DNA of 64,000 nucleotides from Sandaracinus amylolyticus. GTDB taxonomy: Bacteria > Myxococcota_A > Polyangia > Polyangiales > Sandaracinaceae. Below are positions 18,409 through 27,181 of this stretch, in pieces (the stretch's first letter is position 1; every line of letters begins with the position of its first letter). The notes under the pieces were generated by a model. That model saw nothing but the letters and a program-made list of their open reading frames with translations, was not told the origin of the DNA and made no database searches. The translations under genes and the position numbers were made by a program. Location of the stretch: assembly GCF_000737325.1 (NCBI RefSeq), contig NZ_CP011125.1, positions 2,666,001-2,730,000 of the forward strand, read 5' to 3'.

Positions 18409-19808
18409 GCGTCCGGACCCGCGTCGTGCTCGCGTTCGCGGTGCTCGCGCTGCCCGCGATCGTGCTCGTGCTGTGGGGCACCTGGAGCACGCGACGCCAG
18501 GCCGCGCTCGAGGCCACGCGCGAGGCGATCGTCGCGCGCATGGAGGACGGGGGAGGGCGCGCGCGCTGCGAGGCGGATCCCGCGCGCTTCACGCTCGGAC
18601 GGCCGCGCCGCCACCGGCACCGCCGCGATCGTGGCCCGCTGATCGCGCACGGCCGCGTCGACGCGTACGACGCGGCCTTCGTGCCTGCGCATCCCGACGC
18701 GCCGCCGCTCGATCCCGAGGTGCGCGATGCGCTCGAGTCGAGCGATCTCGGCGTCGTCGAGATCGAGGGCGCGCGACGGCGCGACGGCGCGCTCGCCGTG
18801 CGCATGCCGTGGGACGAGGGGCCGTGCGTGGTGCTCGTGATCGAGACGCCGGGGGTACGTCCTGCGCTCGGGCAGCGCATCCTGCGCCGCGATCTCGCGG
18901 GCTCGGCCGCGGTGCTCGGGCTCGCGCTCGTCGTCGCGCTGATCGCGCTCGGCCCGCCGCTCGCGCGGCTGCGTCGCCTCGCGAAAGCGGTGCGCGCCTC
19001 CGACGGGATCGCGTTCACGGTCCCCCACGGCGTCGCGGGCGCCGACGAGATCGGGCGCGTCGCGCGCGCCCTCGACGAGGCGAGCCAGCGCGTGCGCGAT
19101 CACGTCGCGCGCCTCGAGGAGCGCGATCGCGCGCTCACCGCGTACGTCGACGCGACGACGCACGATCTCGCGATCCCGCTCACCGTAATCCAGAGCCGCC
19201 TCGCCGAGCTCGACGCGCGCGTGCGCGCCGGTGAGCGCATCGAGCCGAGCGCGCTCGAGCCGCTCCTCGCGGAGCACGAGTACCTCGGTCAGCTCGTGTC
19301 GAACATGGCGGCGGCGGCGCGCTTCGCGAGCGGCACGCCCCACGTCGAGAAGCACGACGTCGATCTGCGCGCGCTGGTCGAGCGCGTCGCCGCGCGGCAC
19401 GCACCGCTCGCGCGCGCGCAGGGCGTGGCGCTGGAGCACGCGGTGCCCTCGCGCGCCGTGACGATCCAGGGCGACGACATCCTGATCGAGCGCGCGCTCA
19501 GCAACCTCGTCCACAACGCGATCCGCCACGGCGCCGCGCGACGCTCGGGCCGCGAAGGCCACGTCGCGCTCACGCTCGAGGCGCGCGCCGGTGGTGCGTT
19601 CCGCATCGCGGTCGCCGACGACGGAGAGCGCGCCGACGTCGCGCGCATCGAGCGCGTGCTGCGCGGTCCGATCGATCGCGGCGAAGGCAACGCGCGCGCG
19701 CGCGGCCTCGGCCTGCGGATCGTGCGCGCGGTGGTGGACGCGCACCGCTGGTCGATCGACGTCGAGCCGCACGAGGAGGGCGGCATCGTCATCGCGATCA
19801 CCGGGTGA
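18405..19808 (+). CDS. Sensor histidine kinase (CpxA-like position)
   Basis: A 467-residue membrane kinase. Two transmembrane helices (about 8-24 and 160-180) bracket a periplasmic sensor domain of about 135 residues with a His/Arg-rich patch (RPRRHRHRRDR), which could bind metal. A HAMP-like segment follows, then the dimerisation/phospho-acceptor box with HDLAIPLTVIQSRL (His-Asp instead of the usual His-Glu). The ATPase domain has the N box NLVHNAIRHG and G2 RGLGLRIVRAVV. The G1 box is VADDGERADV rather than DxGxG, so it deviates at a nucleotide-binding position. It is cotranscribed with the regulator. Confidence 0.9.
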   Translation: MSVRTRVVLAFAVLALPAIVLVLWGTWSTRRQAALEATREAIVARMEDGGGRARCEADPARFTLGRPRRHRHRRDRGPLIAHGRVDAYDAAFVPAHPDAPPLDPEVRDALESSDLGVVEIEGARRRDGALAVRMPWDEGPCVVLVIETPGVRPALGQRILRRDLAGSAAVLGLALVVALIALGPPLARLRRLAKAVRASDGIAFTVPHGVAGADEIGRVARALDEASQRVRDHVARLEERDRALTAYVDATTHDLAIPLTVIQSRLAELDARVRAGERIEPSALEPLLAEHEYLGQLVSNMAAAARFASGTPHVEKHDVDLRALVERVAARHAPLARAQGVALEHAVPSRAVTIQGDDILIERALSNLVHNAIRHGAARRSGREGHVALTLEARAGGAFRIAVADDGERADVARIERVLRGPIDRGEGNARARGLGLRIVRAVVDAHRWSIDVEPHEEGGIVIAITG

Positions 19809-19883
19809 GCGCGAGGCGTCACGCCTCGCGTCGCGGCGGGCCTCGCGTTGTGCGCCGCGCGCCGAGTGCCGACGTCGATCTGC

Positions 19884-20396
19884 ATGCGCGCGCGAGCAGC
19901 CCGGGCCGGTCGGCTCACCGACGAGCAGAGCTCGTTCTGGTCCGCCGTGCTCGTCGGGATCGCGGCGATGGCCGCGGTCGACGAGATCCTCTTCCACCAG
20001 CTGCTCGGCTGGCACCACTTCTACGACGGCGCGAGCGATGCGGTCGGCCTCGCGTCCGACGGCGTGCTCCACGCGGGCGAGCTCGTCGCGCTGATCGCAG
20101 GCTTCGCGTGGATGATCCGCCTCCGCGGCACCGGCGCGCTGATCCGCGACTACGCGCTCGCGGGCTTCTTCGTCGGCGCCGGCGCGTTCCAGCTCTTCGA
20201 CGGGATCATCGACCACAAGGTCCTTCGCCTCCACCAGATCCGCTACGGCGTCGCGATCCTCCCGTACGACCTCGCGTGGAACGCCTTCGCGCTCCTGCTC
20301 CTCGCGGTCGGCGCGGGCTTCCTCGTGAAGGCGCGTCGCGGCGCGCGGCACGAGCGCTTCGGCGGTGGCTTCGTTGCGCCTGCCCGCGGCGTCTGA
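19884..20396 (+). CDS. DUF2243 membrane protein
   Basis: A 170-residue integral membrane protein with about four hydrophobic helices. The DUF2243 signatures are MAAVDEILFHQLLGWHHFYD near the start and LFDGIIDHKVLRLHQIR in the middle; the His-rich helices are typical of the family. DUF2243 genes are frequently found next to ctaG-type cytochrome-oxidase assembly genes, as here, where the 3' end overlaps the next gene by 32 nt. The ATG 19884 start was preferred; a TTG at 19848 is in frame. The exact role is not known. Confidence 0.85.
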   Translation: MRARAARAGRLTDEQSSFWSAVLVGIAAMAAVDEILFHQLLGWHHFYDGASDAVGLASDGVLHAGELVALIAGFAWMIRLRGTGALIRDYALAGFFVGAGAFQLFDGIIDHKVLRLHQIRYGVAILPYDLAWNAFALLLLAVGAGFLVKARRGARHERFGGGFVAPARGV

Positions 20397-21147
20397 GCTC
20401 GCGAGCGCGCTGCTGCTCTCGCTCGTCGCGCTCGCGCTCGTCCTCTACGCCCTCGCGATGATCGTCGCGCGCCGTCGGGGCCGTGCATGGGGGCTCGCGC
20501 CGACGCTCTCCTTCGCGCTCGGAGCGACGCTCGTGATCGTCGCGATGTCGCCGCCGCTCGTCGCGCGCGCCCATCACGATCTCCGCGCGCACATGCTGCA
20601 GCACCTCCTCCTCGGCATGCTCGGCCCGATCGGCCTCGCGCTCGGCGCCCCGATCACGCTCGCGCTCCGCGCGCTGCCTCACGACGCGGCGCGCGCCCTC
20701 GCGCGGCTCCTCCACACCGCGCCGCTGCGCGCGCTCGCGTCTCCGTTCGTCGCGCTCGCGCTCAACGTCGGCGGGATGGCCGCGCTCTACGCGACGCCCC
20801 TCTACGCCGCGATGCACACGAGCCCTTCGCTGCACGTCCTCGTGCACCTGCACTTCCTGCTCGCCGGCACGCTGTTCTCGTGGTCGATCGCGGGCCGCGA
20901 TCGCGTGCATCGCGCGTCGCACGGGGTGCGCCTCGCCGCACTCTTCGTCTCGGCCGCCGCGCACGCGACGCTCTCGAAGGCGATGTACGCGTACGGCTGG
21001 CCGCTCGGCACGCACCACGCGCTCGCGGAGATCCGCTCGGCCGCGGAGCTCATGTACTACGGCGGCGATCTCGCCGAGATCGTCCTCGCGATCGCGCTCT
21101 TCGCGACCTGGCCGTGGGCGCCGCGCCTGGTCCGAAGGCCGGTCTAG
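20365..21147 (+). CDS. CtaG/caa3-type cytochrome c oxidase assembly-like membrane protein
   Basis: A 260-residue protein with about seven transmembrane helices, matching the caa3_CtaG family. Recognisable features are SPPLVARAHHDLRAHMLQHL (the conserved His-containing loop), LLGMLGPIGLALGAP, the helix HVLVHLHFLLAGTLFSWSI and the late MYYGGDLAEIVLAIALF. CtaG proteins are linked to copper delivery or assembly of the caa3 oxidase, and conserved His residues here could bind metal. No oxidase subunit genes lie in the window, so the substrate complex must be encoded elsewhere. It overlaps the DUF2243 gene and is probably coupled to it. Confidence 0.85.
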   Translation: MASLRLPAASELASALLLSLVALALVLYALAMIVARRRGRAWGLAPTLSFALGATLVIVAMSPPLVARAHHDLRAHMLQHLLLGMLGPIGLALGAPITLALRALPHDAARALARLLHTAPLRALASPFVALALNVGGMAALYATPLYAAMHTSPSLHVLVHLHFLLAGTLFSWSIAGRDRVHRASHGVRLAALFVSAAAHATLSKAMYAYGWPLGTHHALAEIRSAAELMYYGGDLAEIVLAIALFATWPWAPRLVRRPV

Positions 21148-21182
21148 CCGACCCTGGGTCAGCTGCGCTAGCATCTCGACCC

Positions 21183-22898
21183 ATGTCGTCACCCGATTTC
21201 GCCACCGTCGCGCCCCGCGTCTCCTCGACGCCGATGGCGCAGATCGACGCCATCGTCGCGCGCCTCGCCGCGCGCAAGCACGACTGGCCCCGCGTCTCGC
21301 TGCGCGAGCGCGCCCGCCTGCTCGAGCGCTGCATCGACTCCACGCTCGCCATCTCGCACGAGTGGGTGCGCGCCGCGTGCGACGCGAAGGGCATCGATCC
21401 CCAGAGCCCGCGCGCCGGCGAGGAGTGGCTCGGCGGTCCGATGACGACGGTCCGCAACGTGCGGCTGCTGATGGAGGCGATGCACGCCGACGGTGAGCCC
21501 GCGCTGCCGAAGGTGTGGGCGCGCCCCGACGGTCAGCTCGTCGCGAAGGTGTTCCCGCAGGGCCTGATCGATCAGCTGCTCTTCACCGGCTTCTCCGCCG
21601 AGGTCTGGATCGAGCCCGGCAAGCCCGCGACGCAGGGCGCGATCTACCGCGCGAAGAAGAAGCGCGGCGTCGGCGACCGCGACGGCAAGCTCTCGCTGGT
21701 GCTGGGCGCCGGCAACGTCGCGTCGATCGGGCCCATGGACGCGCTCTACAAGCTGTTCGTCGAGGACGAGGTCTGCATCGTCAAGACGAACCCGGTGAAC
21801 GCGTACCTGCAGCCCTTCTGGGAGCACGCGTTCCGCCCGCTGCTCGACGCCGGCTACTTCGCGGTCGTGCGCGGCGGCGCCGAGGTCGGCGCGCACCTCT
21901 GCAACCACCCCGAGGTCGACACGATCCACATGACGGGATCGGATCGCACGCACGACGCGATCGTGTGGGGCTCGACGCGCGCCGAGCAGGAGCGGAACAA
22001 GAAGGCGGGCACGCCGAAGCTCAAGAAGCCGATCACGAGCGAGCTCGGCGCGGTCACGCCCTGCCTCGTGGTGCCCGGCGCGTGGAGCGAGGACGACCTG
22101 CGCTTCCAGGCGCGCCACGTCGCGGGGATGGTCGCGAACAACGCGAGCTTCAACTGCAACGCGTGCAAGGTCGTCGTGACCGCGAAGGGCTGGCCGGAGC
22201 GCCAGCGCTTCCTCGATCTCGTGCACGAGGCGCTCGAGCGCACGCCGCCGCGCAAGGCGTACTACCCCGGCGCGCAGGAGCGCTATCAGGGCTTCCTCGA
22301 CGCGTACCCGCAGAGCAAGCCGCTCTCGGAGCGCTCGCGCGACGTGGTGCCGTGGACCGTCATCCCCGACGTCGCGGCGGACGGCAGCGAGTACGCGCTC
22401 AGCAACGAAGCGTTCTGCGGCGTGCTCGCGGAGACGTCGCTCGACGAGTCGACCGCGTCGGGCTTCCTCGCCGCGATGACGGAGTTCGCGAACGACGAGT
22501 GCTGGGGCTCGCTCAGCTGCATGATGCTGATCGACCCGAAGACGCAGCGGGAGAACGCCGCGTCGCTCGACGCGGCGCTCGCGGGCCTGCGCTACGGCGG
22601 CATCGGCGTGAACGTGTGGGCCGGGCTCATCTACGGCCTCGTCGTGCCGACGTGGGGCGCGTATCCCGGCCATCCGCTCGAGGACATCCGCTCGGGCCGC
22701 GGCTTCGTGCACAACGCGCTCCTGATCGATCATCCGCAGAAGTCGATCGTGCGCGCGCCCTTCCGCATCCACCCGACGCCCGCGTGGTTCCCCGATCACA
22801 AGTCGCTGCACCAGCTCGGGCCGATCCTCACGGACTTCGAGGGGCGGCCCTCGGTCGCGAAGCTGCCGAAGCTCATCGCGACCGCGCTGCGCGGCTGA
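21183..22898 (+). CDS. Aldehyde dehydrogenase family protein
   Basis: A 571-residue NAD(P)-dependent aldehyde-dehydrogenase-fold protein, longer than typical 480-500-residue members. Visible elements are the coenzyme-binding turn LVLGAGNVASIGPMDALYKL (about 176-195), VDTIHMTGSDRTHDAIVWG, the general-base region ITSELGAVTPCLV (Glu in place) and the catalytic Cys segment NNASFNCNACKVVV. The NxxF-N-C arrangement keeps a Cys at the nucleophile position. The C-terminal bridging region carries YGGIGVNVWAGLIYGL. The physiological aldehyde is unknown. It is monocistronic: it is followed by a terminator-like hairpin 8 bp after its stop. Confidence 0.9.
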   Translation: MSSPDFATVAPRVSSTPMAQIDAIVARLAARKHDWPRVSLRERARLLERCIDSTLAISHEWVRAACDAKGIDPQSPRAGEEWLGGPMTTVRNVRLLMEAMHADGEPALPKVWARPDGQLVAKVFPQGLIDQLLFTGFSAEVWIEPGKPATQGAIYRAKKKRGVGDRDGKLSLVLGAGNVASIGPMDALYKLFVEDEVCIVKTNPVNAYLQPFWEHAFRPLLDAGYFAVVRGGAEVGAHLCNHPEVDTIHMTGSDRTHDAIVWGSTRAEQERNKKAGTPKLKKPITSELGAVTPCLVVPGAWSEDDLRFQARHVAGMVANNASFNCNACKVVVTAKGWPERQRFLDLVHEALERTPPRKAYYPGAQERYQGFLDAYPQSKPLSERSRDVVPWTVIPDVAADGSEYALSNEAFCGVLAETSLDESTASGFLAAMTEFANDECWGSLSCMMLIDPKTQRENAASLDAALAGLRYGGIGVNVWAGLIYGLVVPTWGAYPGHPLEDIRSGRGFVHNALLIDHPQKSIVRAPFRIHPTPAWFPDHKSLHQLGPILTDFEGRPSVAKLPKLIATALRG

Positions 22899-22906
22899 GT
22901 CTCCCC

Positions 22907-22925
22907 GGGGGGCTGCGCGCCCCCC
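22907..22925 (+). terminator. GC hairpin after the aldehyde dehydrogenase gene
   Basis: A perfect 7-bp stem ggggggc/gcccccc with a 5-nt loop (tgcgc) begins 8 bp after the stop codon. There is no T-run, which is common for terminators in very GC-rich genomes. Confidence 0.55.
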
Positions 22926-23062
22926 TGTCGACCCCCGAGCTGCGCGCGGGTCCCCACCCGCTTGCGGGCAGCGCGCAGCGCGCACCGATCCGGCTGGCGA
23001 CCGCGGTCGTCTCTGGCGAGACGCGCGTCGCGTGTCCCCACGAGCACGACGCGATCCCACCG

Positions 23063-23093
23063 CGCCCCGAGAAACCACGTGTTTCTCGGGGCG
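23063..23093. terminator. Perfect 13-bp hairpin in front of the DUF2914 gene
   Basis: The sequence cgccccgagaaac and its exact reverse complement gtttctcggggcg flank a 5-nt loop (cacgt). It is the strongest hairpin seen in the window. It lies 165 bp after the aldehyde dehydrogenase stop and 49 bp before the DUF2914 start, so it could be a bidirectional terminator or a 5'-leader structure; no T-run follows. Confidence 0.5.
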
Positions 23094-23141
23094 TGCGCGT
23101 CTGGCAGGCCTGCTGCTCATCGTGCCTCGCAGGAGGATGCG

Positions 23142-23696
23142 ATGAGGAAGACGATCGTGATCGCGACGGTGATGGCGCTGGCGGGTGGCGGTGCAGGCGT
23201 CGCGATCGGGGCCGCGACGTTCGCGCGCGCCGACGACCACACGCCGCGCACCGAGGTCGTGCGCACGACGACGACCACCACGCGCGTCGAAGCGCCGCCC
23301 GCCGCGCCGCCGATCACCACGACGACGACGACGCGCGACGAGCGCGAGGACCACGGTGAGCTCCGCGTGCGCCGGCTCGTGCTCACGCGCGGCATCGAAG
23401 GCCGCGAGCCGATCGACGAGCTCGACGCGCTCGAGCTCGACGAGCGCCTCGAGCGCGTCTACGCGTTCCTCGACGTCGCGAACGATGCCGACGAAGCGCG
23501 CGCGCTGACGATCACGTTCGAGCGCGAGGGCGGAGACGAGGTGACCGGCCACGTCGATCTCGAGGTGCCCGCGCGCGTCGGTCGCTGGCGCACCTGGGCG
23601 TTCACGCGTCACATCGATCGCGCGGGCACGTGGCGCGTCGTCGTGCGCGATGACGCGGGGCGCGAGCTCGCGTCGCACACGTTCGACGTCCGCTGA
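23142..23696 (+). CDS. DUF2914 protein with export signal
   Basis: A 184-residue protein with a consensus AGGAGG 6 nt before ATG 23142. A hydrophobic N-terminal segment (RKTIVIATVMALAGGGAGVA) serves as signal or anchor, followed by a low-complexity Thr/Arg/Pro linker (TTTTTTRVEAPP...). The C-terminal domain (about 75-184) matches DUF2914 in pattern: LVLTRGIEGREPID, ERVYAFLDVAND, and the terminal GTWRVVVRDDAGRELASHTF. DUF2914 domains are found in bacterial envelope proteins of unknown function. The last 46 bp of the gene are repeated immediately after the stop. Confidence 0.82.
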   Translation: MRKTIVIATVMALAGGGAGVAIGAATFARADDHTPRTEVVRTTTTTTRVEAPPAAPPITTTTTTRDEREDHGELRVRRLVLTRGIEGREPIDELDALELDERLERVYAFLDVANDADEARALTITFEREGGDEVTGHVDLEVPARVGRWRTWAFTRHIDRAGTWRVVVRDDAGRELASHTFDVR

Positions 23697-23745
23697 CGTC
23701 GCAGGGCGCGAGCTCGGTCGCACACCTTCGACCTTCGCTGACGTC
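23655..23745 (+). repeat. Tandem duplication of the DUF2914 gene 3' end
   Basis: The 46 bp at 23655-23700, covering the last codons, the stop and the next bases, are repeated with a few changes at 23701-23745 (shared cores gggcgcgagctcg, gtcgcacac and cgctgacgtc). This looks like a short tandem duplication that left a non-coding copy behind the gene. Confidence 0.75.
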
Positions 23746-23747
23746 GG

Positions 23748-23842
23748 AACGACCGACCACGACCACGACCACGCTCACGACCACGCTCACGTCCGCGACG
23801 AGGTCGTGGTCGTGGTCGTGGTCGCCGTCGTGGTCGGCCGTT
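23748..23842. repeat. Inverted GACCAC/GTGGTC repeat forming a long hairpin
   Basis: The left arm (about 23748-23786) consists of gaccac units and the right arm (about 23803-23842) of the complementary gtggtc units, so the transcript could fold into a long imperfect hairpin of about 35 bp. It sits between the DUF2914 gene and the P-domain lipoprotein gene. Confidence 0.7.
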
Positions 23843-23938
23843 CTTCCGTCGCCGCGGGAAGATCAGGCGCCGCCGTCCGGTACACCCGCACGGGCTTCCA
23901 ACGCCGACCGGTCGTCTGGTACGACCTCATCCATCTCG

Positions 23939-24715
23939 ATGCGCGCCATCTCGTACGCCCTGGTCTCGCTGACGATCGTCGCGCTCGCGGGCGCGTGCAG
24001 CGGAGGCAGCGGCACCCCGCCGCCGCCTCCGCCCCAGCAGGCGCAGCAGGGCCAGGCGCAGATCCAGGTGCCGCCCGGTCAGGTGCTCATCACCGTCGCC
24101 GCGAGCTCGTCGCCGCAGGGCGCGACGGTGACCGGCGGCGGTCGCATGCTCGGGCTCACGCCGTTCACCACGCAGGTGCCGATCCCCGCGCCGCGCCCCG
24201 GCGAGACGCAGACGTTCCAGTTCACGTTCCAGCTGCCCGGCTATCAGCCCGCGACGATCAGCGCGAGCCCGATCAACAACACGATCACGCTCAACGCCGC
24301 GCTCGCGCCGATGGTCGCCGCCACGCCGCCGACCACGCCGACGAGCACGCCCACCGCGCCCGGCGGCGGCGAGCCTTCGTTCACGGTGCGCGGTCCCGCG
24401 GGCGGCGCGATCCGCGACTTCGCGGTGACGACGAGCGCGGCGCGCGTCGAGCACCAGTGCATGATCGCCGAGCTCACCGTCGACATCGACGGCAACCACT
24501 CGTACTTCAGCGACCTCGTCGTCAGCCTCCGCGGCCCCGACGGCACGAGCTACTCGCTGCAGAGCCACGCCTCGCGCAACCCGTTCCGCAGCCACACCGT
24601 GCGCCGCGCCGAGGGCCACCCGACGCAGGGCACGTGGACGCTGTCGGTCAACGACACCGTGCGCGCCGACGCCGGCCAGCTCCGCGGGTGGACGATGGCC
24701 GTGCGCTGTCGTTGA
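23939..24715 (+). CDS. Lipoprotein with PEGA-like and proprotein-convertase P domains
   Basis: A 258-residue lipoprotein. The signal peptide ends in the lipobox IVALAGAC (Cys20), followed by a poly-Pro/Gln linker. Residues 48-125 resemble a PEGA-type beta domain (VLITVAASSSPQGATVTGGG, LPGYQPATI). A Pro/Thr-rich spacer leads to a C-terminal P/Homo-B-like jelly roll (about 148-258) with AELTVDIDGNHSYFSDLVV, LRGPDGTSYSL and the hallmark GTWTLSVNDTVRADAGQL. P domains normally follow subtilisin-like proteases; none is present here, so this protein may be a stand-alone binding module. It is bracketed by GACCAC-type repeats on both sides. Confidence 0.82.
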   Translation: MRAISYALVSLTIVALAGACSGGSGTPPPPPPQQAQQGQAQIQVPPGQVLITVAASSSPQGATVTGGGRMLGLTPFTTQVPIPAPRPGETQTFQFTFQLPGYQPATISASPINNTITLNAALAPMVAATPPTTPTSTPTAPGGGEPSFTVRGPAGGAIRDFAVTTSAARVEHQCMIAELTVDIDGNHSYFSDLVVSLRGPDGTSYSLQSHASRNPFRSHTVRRAEGHPTQGTWTLSVNDTVRADAGQLRGWTMAVRCR

Positions 24716-24744
24716 TCGCGCGGGCGCGCGGTCGCGAGGACGAG

Positions 24745-24790
<46 letters not shown>

Positions 24791-24905
24791 TGAGGGGCGC
24801 GGCGGGCTGGGGGGCGGCGCGGTCGCACCTCTCGGCACGATCGCGCAGGGCGCGTGACCCGGTCGGCCTGGTACGATCCACCTCCGTCCAGCACGGAGGC
24901 TCGCG

Positions 24906-25286
24906 ATGAAGAAGATCCTGGTCGTCGAGGACGACGCGGTCAGCGCGCGGATGTTGCGGGACTACCTGGACGCGCACGGCTACGCGACCACCGTCGCGAC
25001 CACCGGCCCCGAGGGCTGGAACCGCTTCGAGGAGACGCGCCCCGACCTGATGGTCGTCGACGTCGCGCTCCCGATGAAGAACGGCTTCGAGCTCTGCTTC
25101 GACGTGAAGCGCACCGAGCACGGCCGCGTGATGCCGCTCGTGCTGATGAGCGCCGTCTACCGCGACGACCACGCCGACAAGTACGCGCGCGAGGATCTGC
25201 ACGCCCAGGCGTGGCTCTCGAAGCCCTTCGAGCTGCGCGCGCTCCTCGAAGAGGTCGAGCGCCTGATCGGCGCCGGCGAAGCATGA
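24906..25286 (+). CDS. Single-domain response regulator
   Basis: A 126-residue CheY-like receiver with no output domain. It has the acidic pocket Glu8-Asp9-Asp10, phospho-acceptor Asp52 (LMVVDVALPMKNG), Ser in LVLMSAVY (the Thr/Ser switch position) and Lys in WLSKPFE. GGAGG with good spacing precedes ATG 24906. The stop overlaps the start of the kinase gene (ATGA), so it probably receives phosphate from that kinase and acts by protein-protein contact. Confidence 0.95.
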   Translation: MKKILVVEDDAVSARMLRDYLDAHGYATTVATTGPEGWNRFEETRPDLMVVDVALPMKNGFELCFDVKRTEHGRVMPLVLMSAVYRDDHADKYAREDLHAQAWLSKPFELRALLEEVERLIGAGEA

Positions 25287-26662
25287 CGGCGACGATGCTG
25301 CCGCTGCCCGCGTTCGCCGCGGAGATGGGCCTGCCGCAGCATCGATCCAAGCTCGTCTTCAGCACGTACTCCGGCTACGCGATCACGCTCGCGTTCGGCG
25401 CGCTCGCGGCGCTCGGGCACCTGACCGGCGTCGTGCCGATCACGAGCGGCGCGATCGCGCTCATCGGGCTCAAGCTCGTCACCAACACGCTCGCGTGGCT
25501 CGCGCTGCGCAACGATCGCTTCGTGCTCGAGCTGTGCGGGCTCAACGTGGTCGGCGACATCGTCGCGATGACCGGCGCCATCTATCACACCGGCGCCGCG
25601 ACCAGCCCGCTCCTGCCGATCTACGGCATCGAGCTCACCGTCGTCGCGCTGGTCTCGAACGTCGGCGTCACCGTGGCGACCAGCGTGATCACGTTCCTCG
25701 CGTACGCGTCGATGCTCGCGCTCGTGCGCTTCGGCGTGCTCGACAAGCCGCCCTCGATCCTCGATCTCACCGGCGGCGTCACCGACGCCTACGTGATCGT
25801 CGAGCTCGCGTTCGTCGCGTTCGTGCTGGGGCTGCCCACCGCGTTCGCCGCGGCGATCCTCAAGCAGCTGCGCGAGAAGGAGAGCGCGCTGCTCGCGCGC
25901 ACCGAGCAGCTCGTCGAGGCGCAGCGCCAGCGCACGCAGTTCATGGCGAACGTCACGCACGAGCTGCGCACGCCGATCCACGGCATCTGCGGGCTCGCGG
26001 ACCTCGTCGAGAGCGGCGTCTACGGGCCGGTCACCGACAAGCAGAAGGACGCGGTGCGCGACGTGAAGAGCGGCGCGCTCGGCCTGCTGCGGCTGATCGA
26101 CGACCTGCTCACGCTCGCGCGGGAGGACGCGGGCAAGCTCGAGTACCGCGCCACCGACTTCGACCTCGAGGAGGTGCTCGCGAGCGTGATGTCGACGGTC
26201 GGCTCGCTGCGCGGCACGCGCCCGCTCGACGTGCGGCTCGAGCCCCACGACGCGCTGCCCGCGATGCGCACCGATCGCGGGAAGCTGGTGCAGATCCTCG
26301 TGAACCTCCTGGCGAACGCGGTGAAGTTCACGCCCGACGGCGGCCACATCACGCTGCGCGCCCGCGCGCTGCCCGGTGGCCCGGTGCGCGTCGAGATCGA
26401 GGTCGAGGACGACGGCATCGGCATCCCGCTCGACCAGCAGAGGGCGGTGTTCGAGGCGTTCCGCCAGGTCGACGGCTCACCCGAGCGTCGCTACGGCGGC
26501 ACCGGCCTCGGCCTCGCGCTGGTGCAGCGCCTCACGTCGCTGCTCGGCGGCTCGGTCGCGCTGCGCAGCGAGCCGGGCAAGGGATCGACGTTCACGATCA
26601 CGCTGCCGGCCCTCGGCCCGCCCGCGCGCGTGACCGGCCGGCACCCAGCGGTCGCGGCGTGA
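25283..26662 (+). CDS. Membrane sensor histidine kinase
   Basis: A 459-residue kinase. The N-terminal half (about 27-195) contains roughly six transmembrane helices in pairs, with no large periplasmic domain, as in intramembrane-sensing kinases. A short coiled-coil linker (LREKESALLARTEQLVEAQ) leads to the phospho-acceptor His226 in MANVTHELRTPIHG. The ATPase domain has the N box LLANAVKFTP, G1 VEDDGIGIP, F box and G2 YGGTGLGLALVQRL, all intact. It is coupled by 4-nt overlaps to the receiver gene before it and to a 77-residue protein gene after it. Confidence 0.95.
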   Translation: MTATMLPLPAFAAEMGLPQHRSKLVFSTYSGYAITLAFGALAALGHLTGVVPITSGAIALIGLKLVTNTLAWLALRNDRFVLELCGLNVVGDIVAMTGAIYHTGAATSPLLPIYGIELTVVALVSNVGVTVATSVITFLAYASMLALVRFGVLDKPPSILDLTGGVTDAYVIVELAFVAFVLGLPTAFAAAILKQLREKESALLARTEQLVEAQRQRTQFMANVTHELRTPIHGICGLADLVESGVYGPVTDKQKDAVRDVKSGALGLLRLIDDLLTLAREDAGKLEYRATDFDLEEVLASVMSTVGSLRGTRPLDVRLEPHDALPAMRTDRGKLVQILVNLLANAVKFTPDGGHITLRARALPGGPVRVEIEVEDDGIGIPLDQQRAVFEAFRQVDGSPERRYGGTGLGLALVQRLTSLLGGSVALRSEPGKGSTFTITLPALGPPARVTGRHPAVAA

Positions 26663-26892
26663 GCGAGTACGAGGACGCGATCGTCGAGGCGATGGCACGT
26701 CGCGCCAGCCTCGAAGAGCTCGCGGCGATCACGGCGCGCTACCGCGAAGATCGCGGTCTCGCACGCGATGAAGCCCTCGGCGCGCTCGAGTCGGCGCGCA
26801 GCCGCGTCCGTGACGAGCACAACGAGGACGCGCTGCTCGAGCTGATGGACCGCGTGAGAGGGTGGTGCCAACCGGGCCACGACCTCTTCTGA
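26659..26892 (+). CDS. Small acidic helical protein coupled to the kinase
   Basis: A 77-residue protein starting at GTG 26659 inside the kinase stop (GTGA). It is predicted to be helical and charged (EYEDAIVEAMARRASLEEL...), with a Cys and Trp near the C-terminus (WCQPGHDLF) and no membrane segment. I recognise no family. Its coupling to the kinase suggests a regulatory or adaptor subunit of this cassette. Confidence 0.55.
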   Translation: MSEYEDAIVEAMARRASLEELAAITARYREDRGLARDEALGALESARSRVRDEHNEDALLELMDRVRGWCQPGHDLF

Positions 26893-27181
26893 GCCGTGCG
26901 AGCACGACGTGCTCGCAAGAGACTCTGCGGGACTCGAGATCGCCTCGACGCGAAGCAACCCCACCACGAGCGGCCCGCTCGCCGAGACCCTTCGATCACA
27001 GCAGAGCGACGTGCGCGCGAAGCGCGCACCTGGAGCGAGTGCACACCGAAGCCGCACGGTGAGTAAGACCCCAAGACCGTGTGTCCTCGAGACCAACACG
27101 ACCGCGAGCGACGCTGCGGGTCTCGGCAAGACCTCACCGCAAGCGATCGGCCGAGAGTCGAGATCCCCGAGCGCGCGCTTC

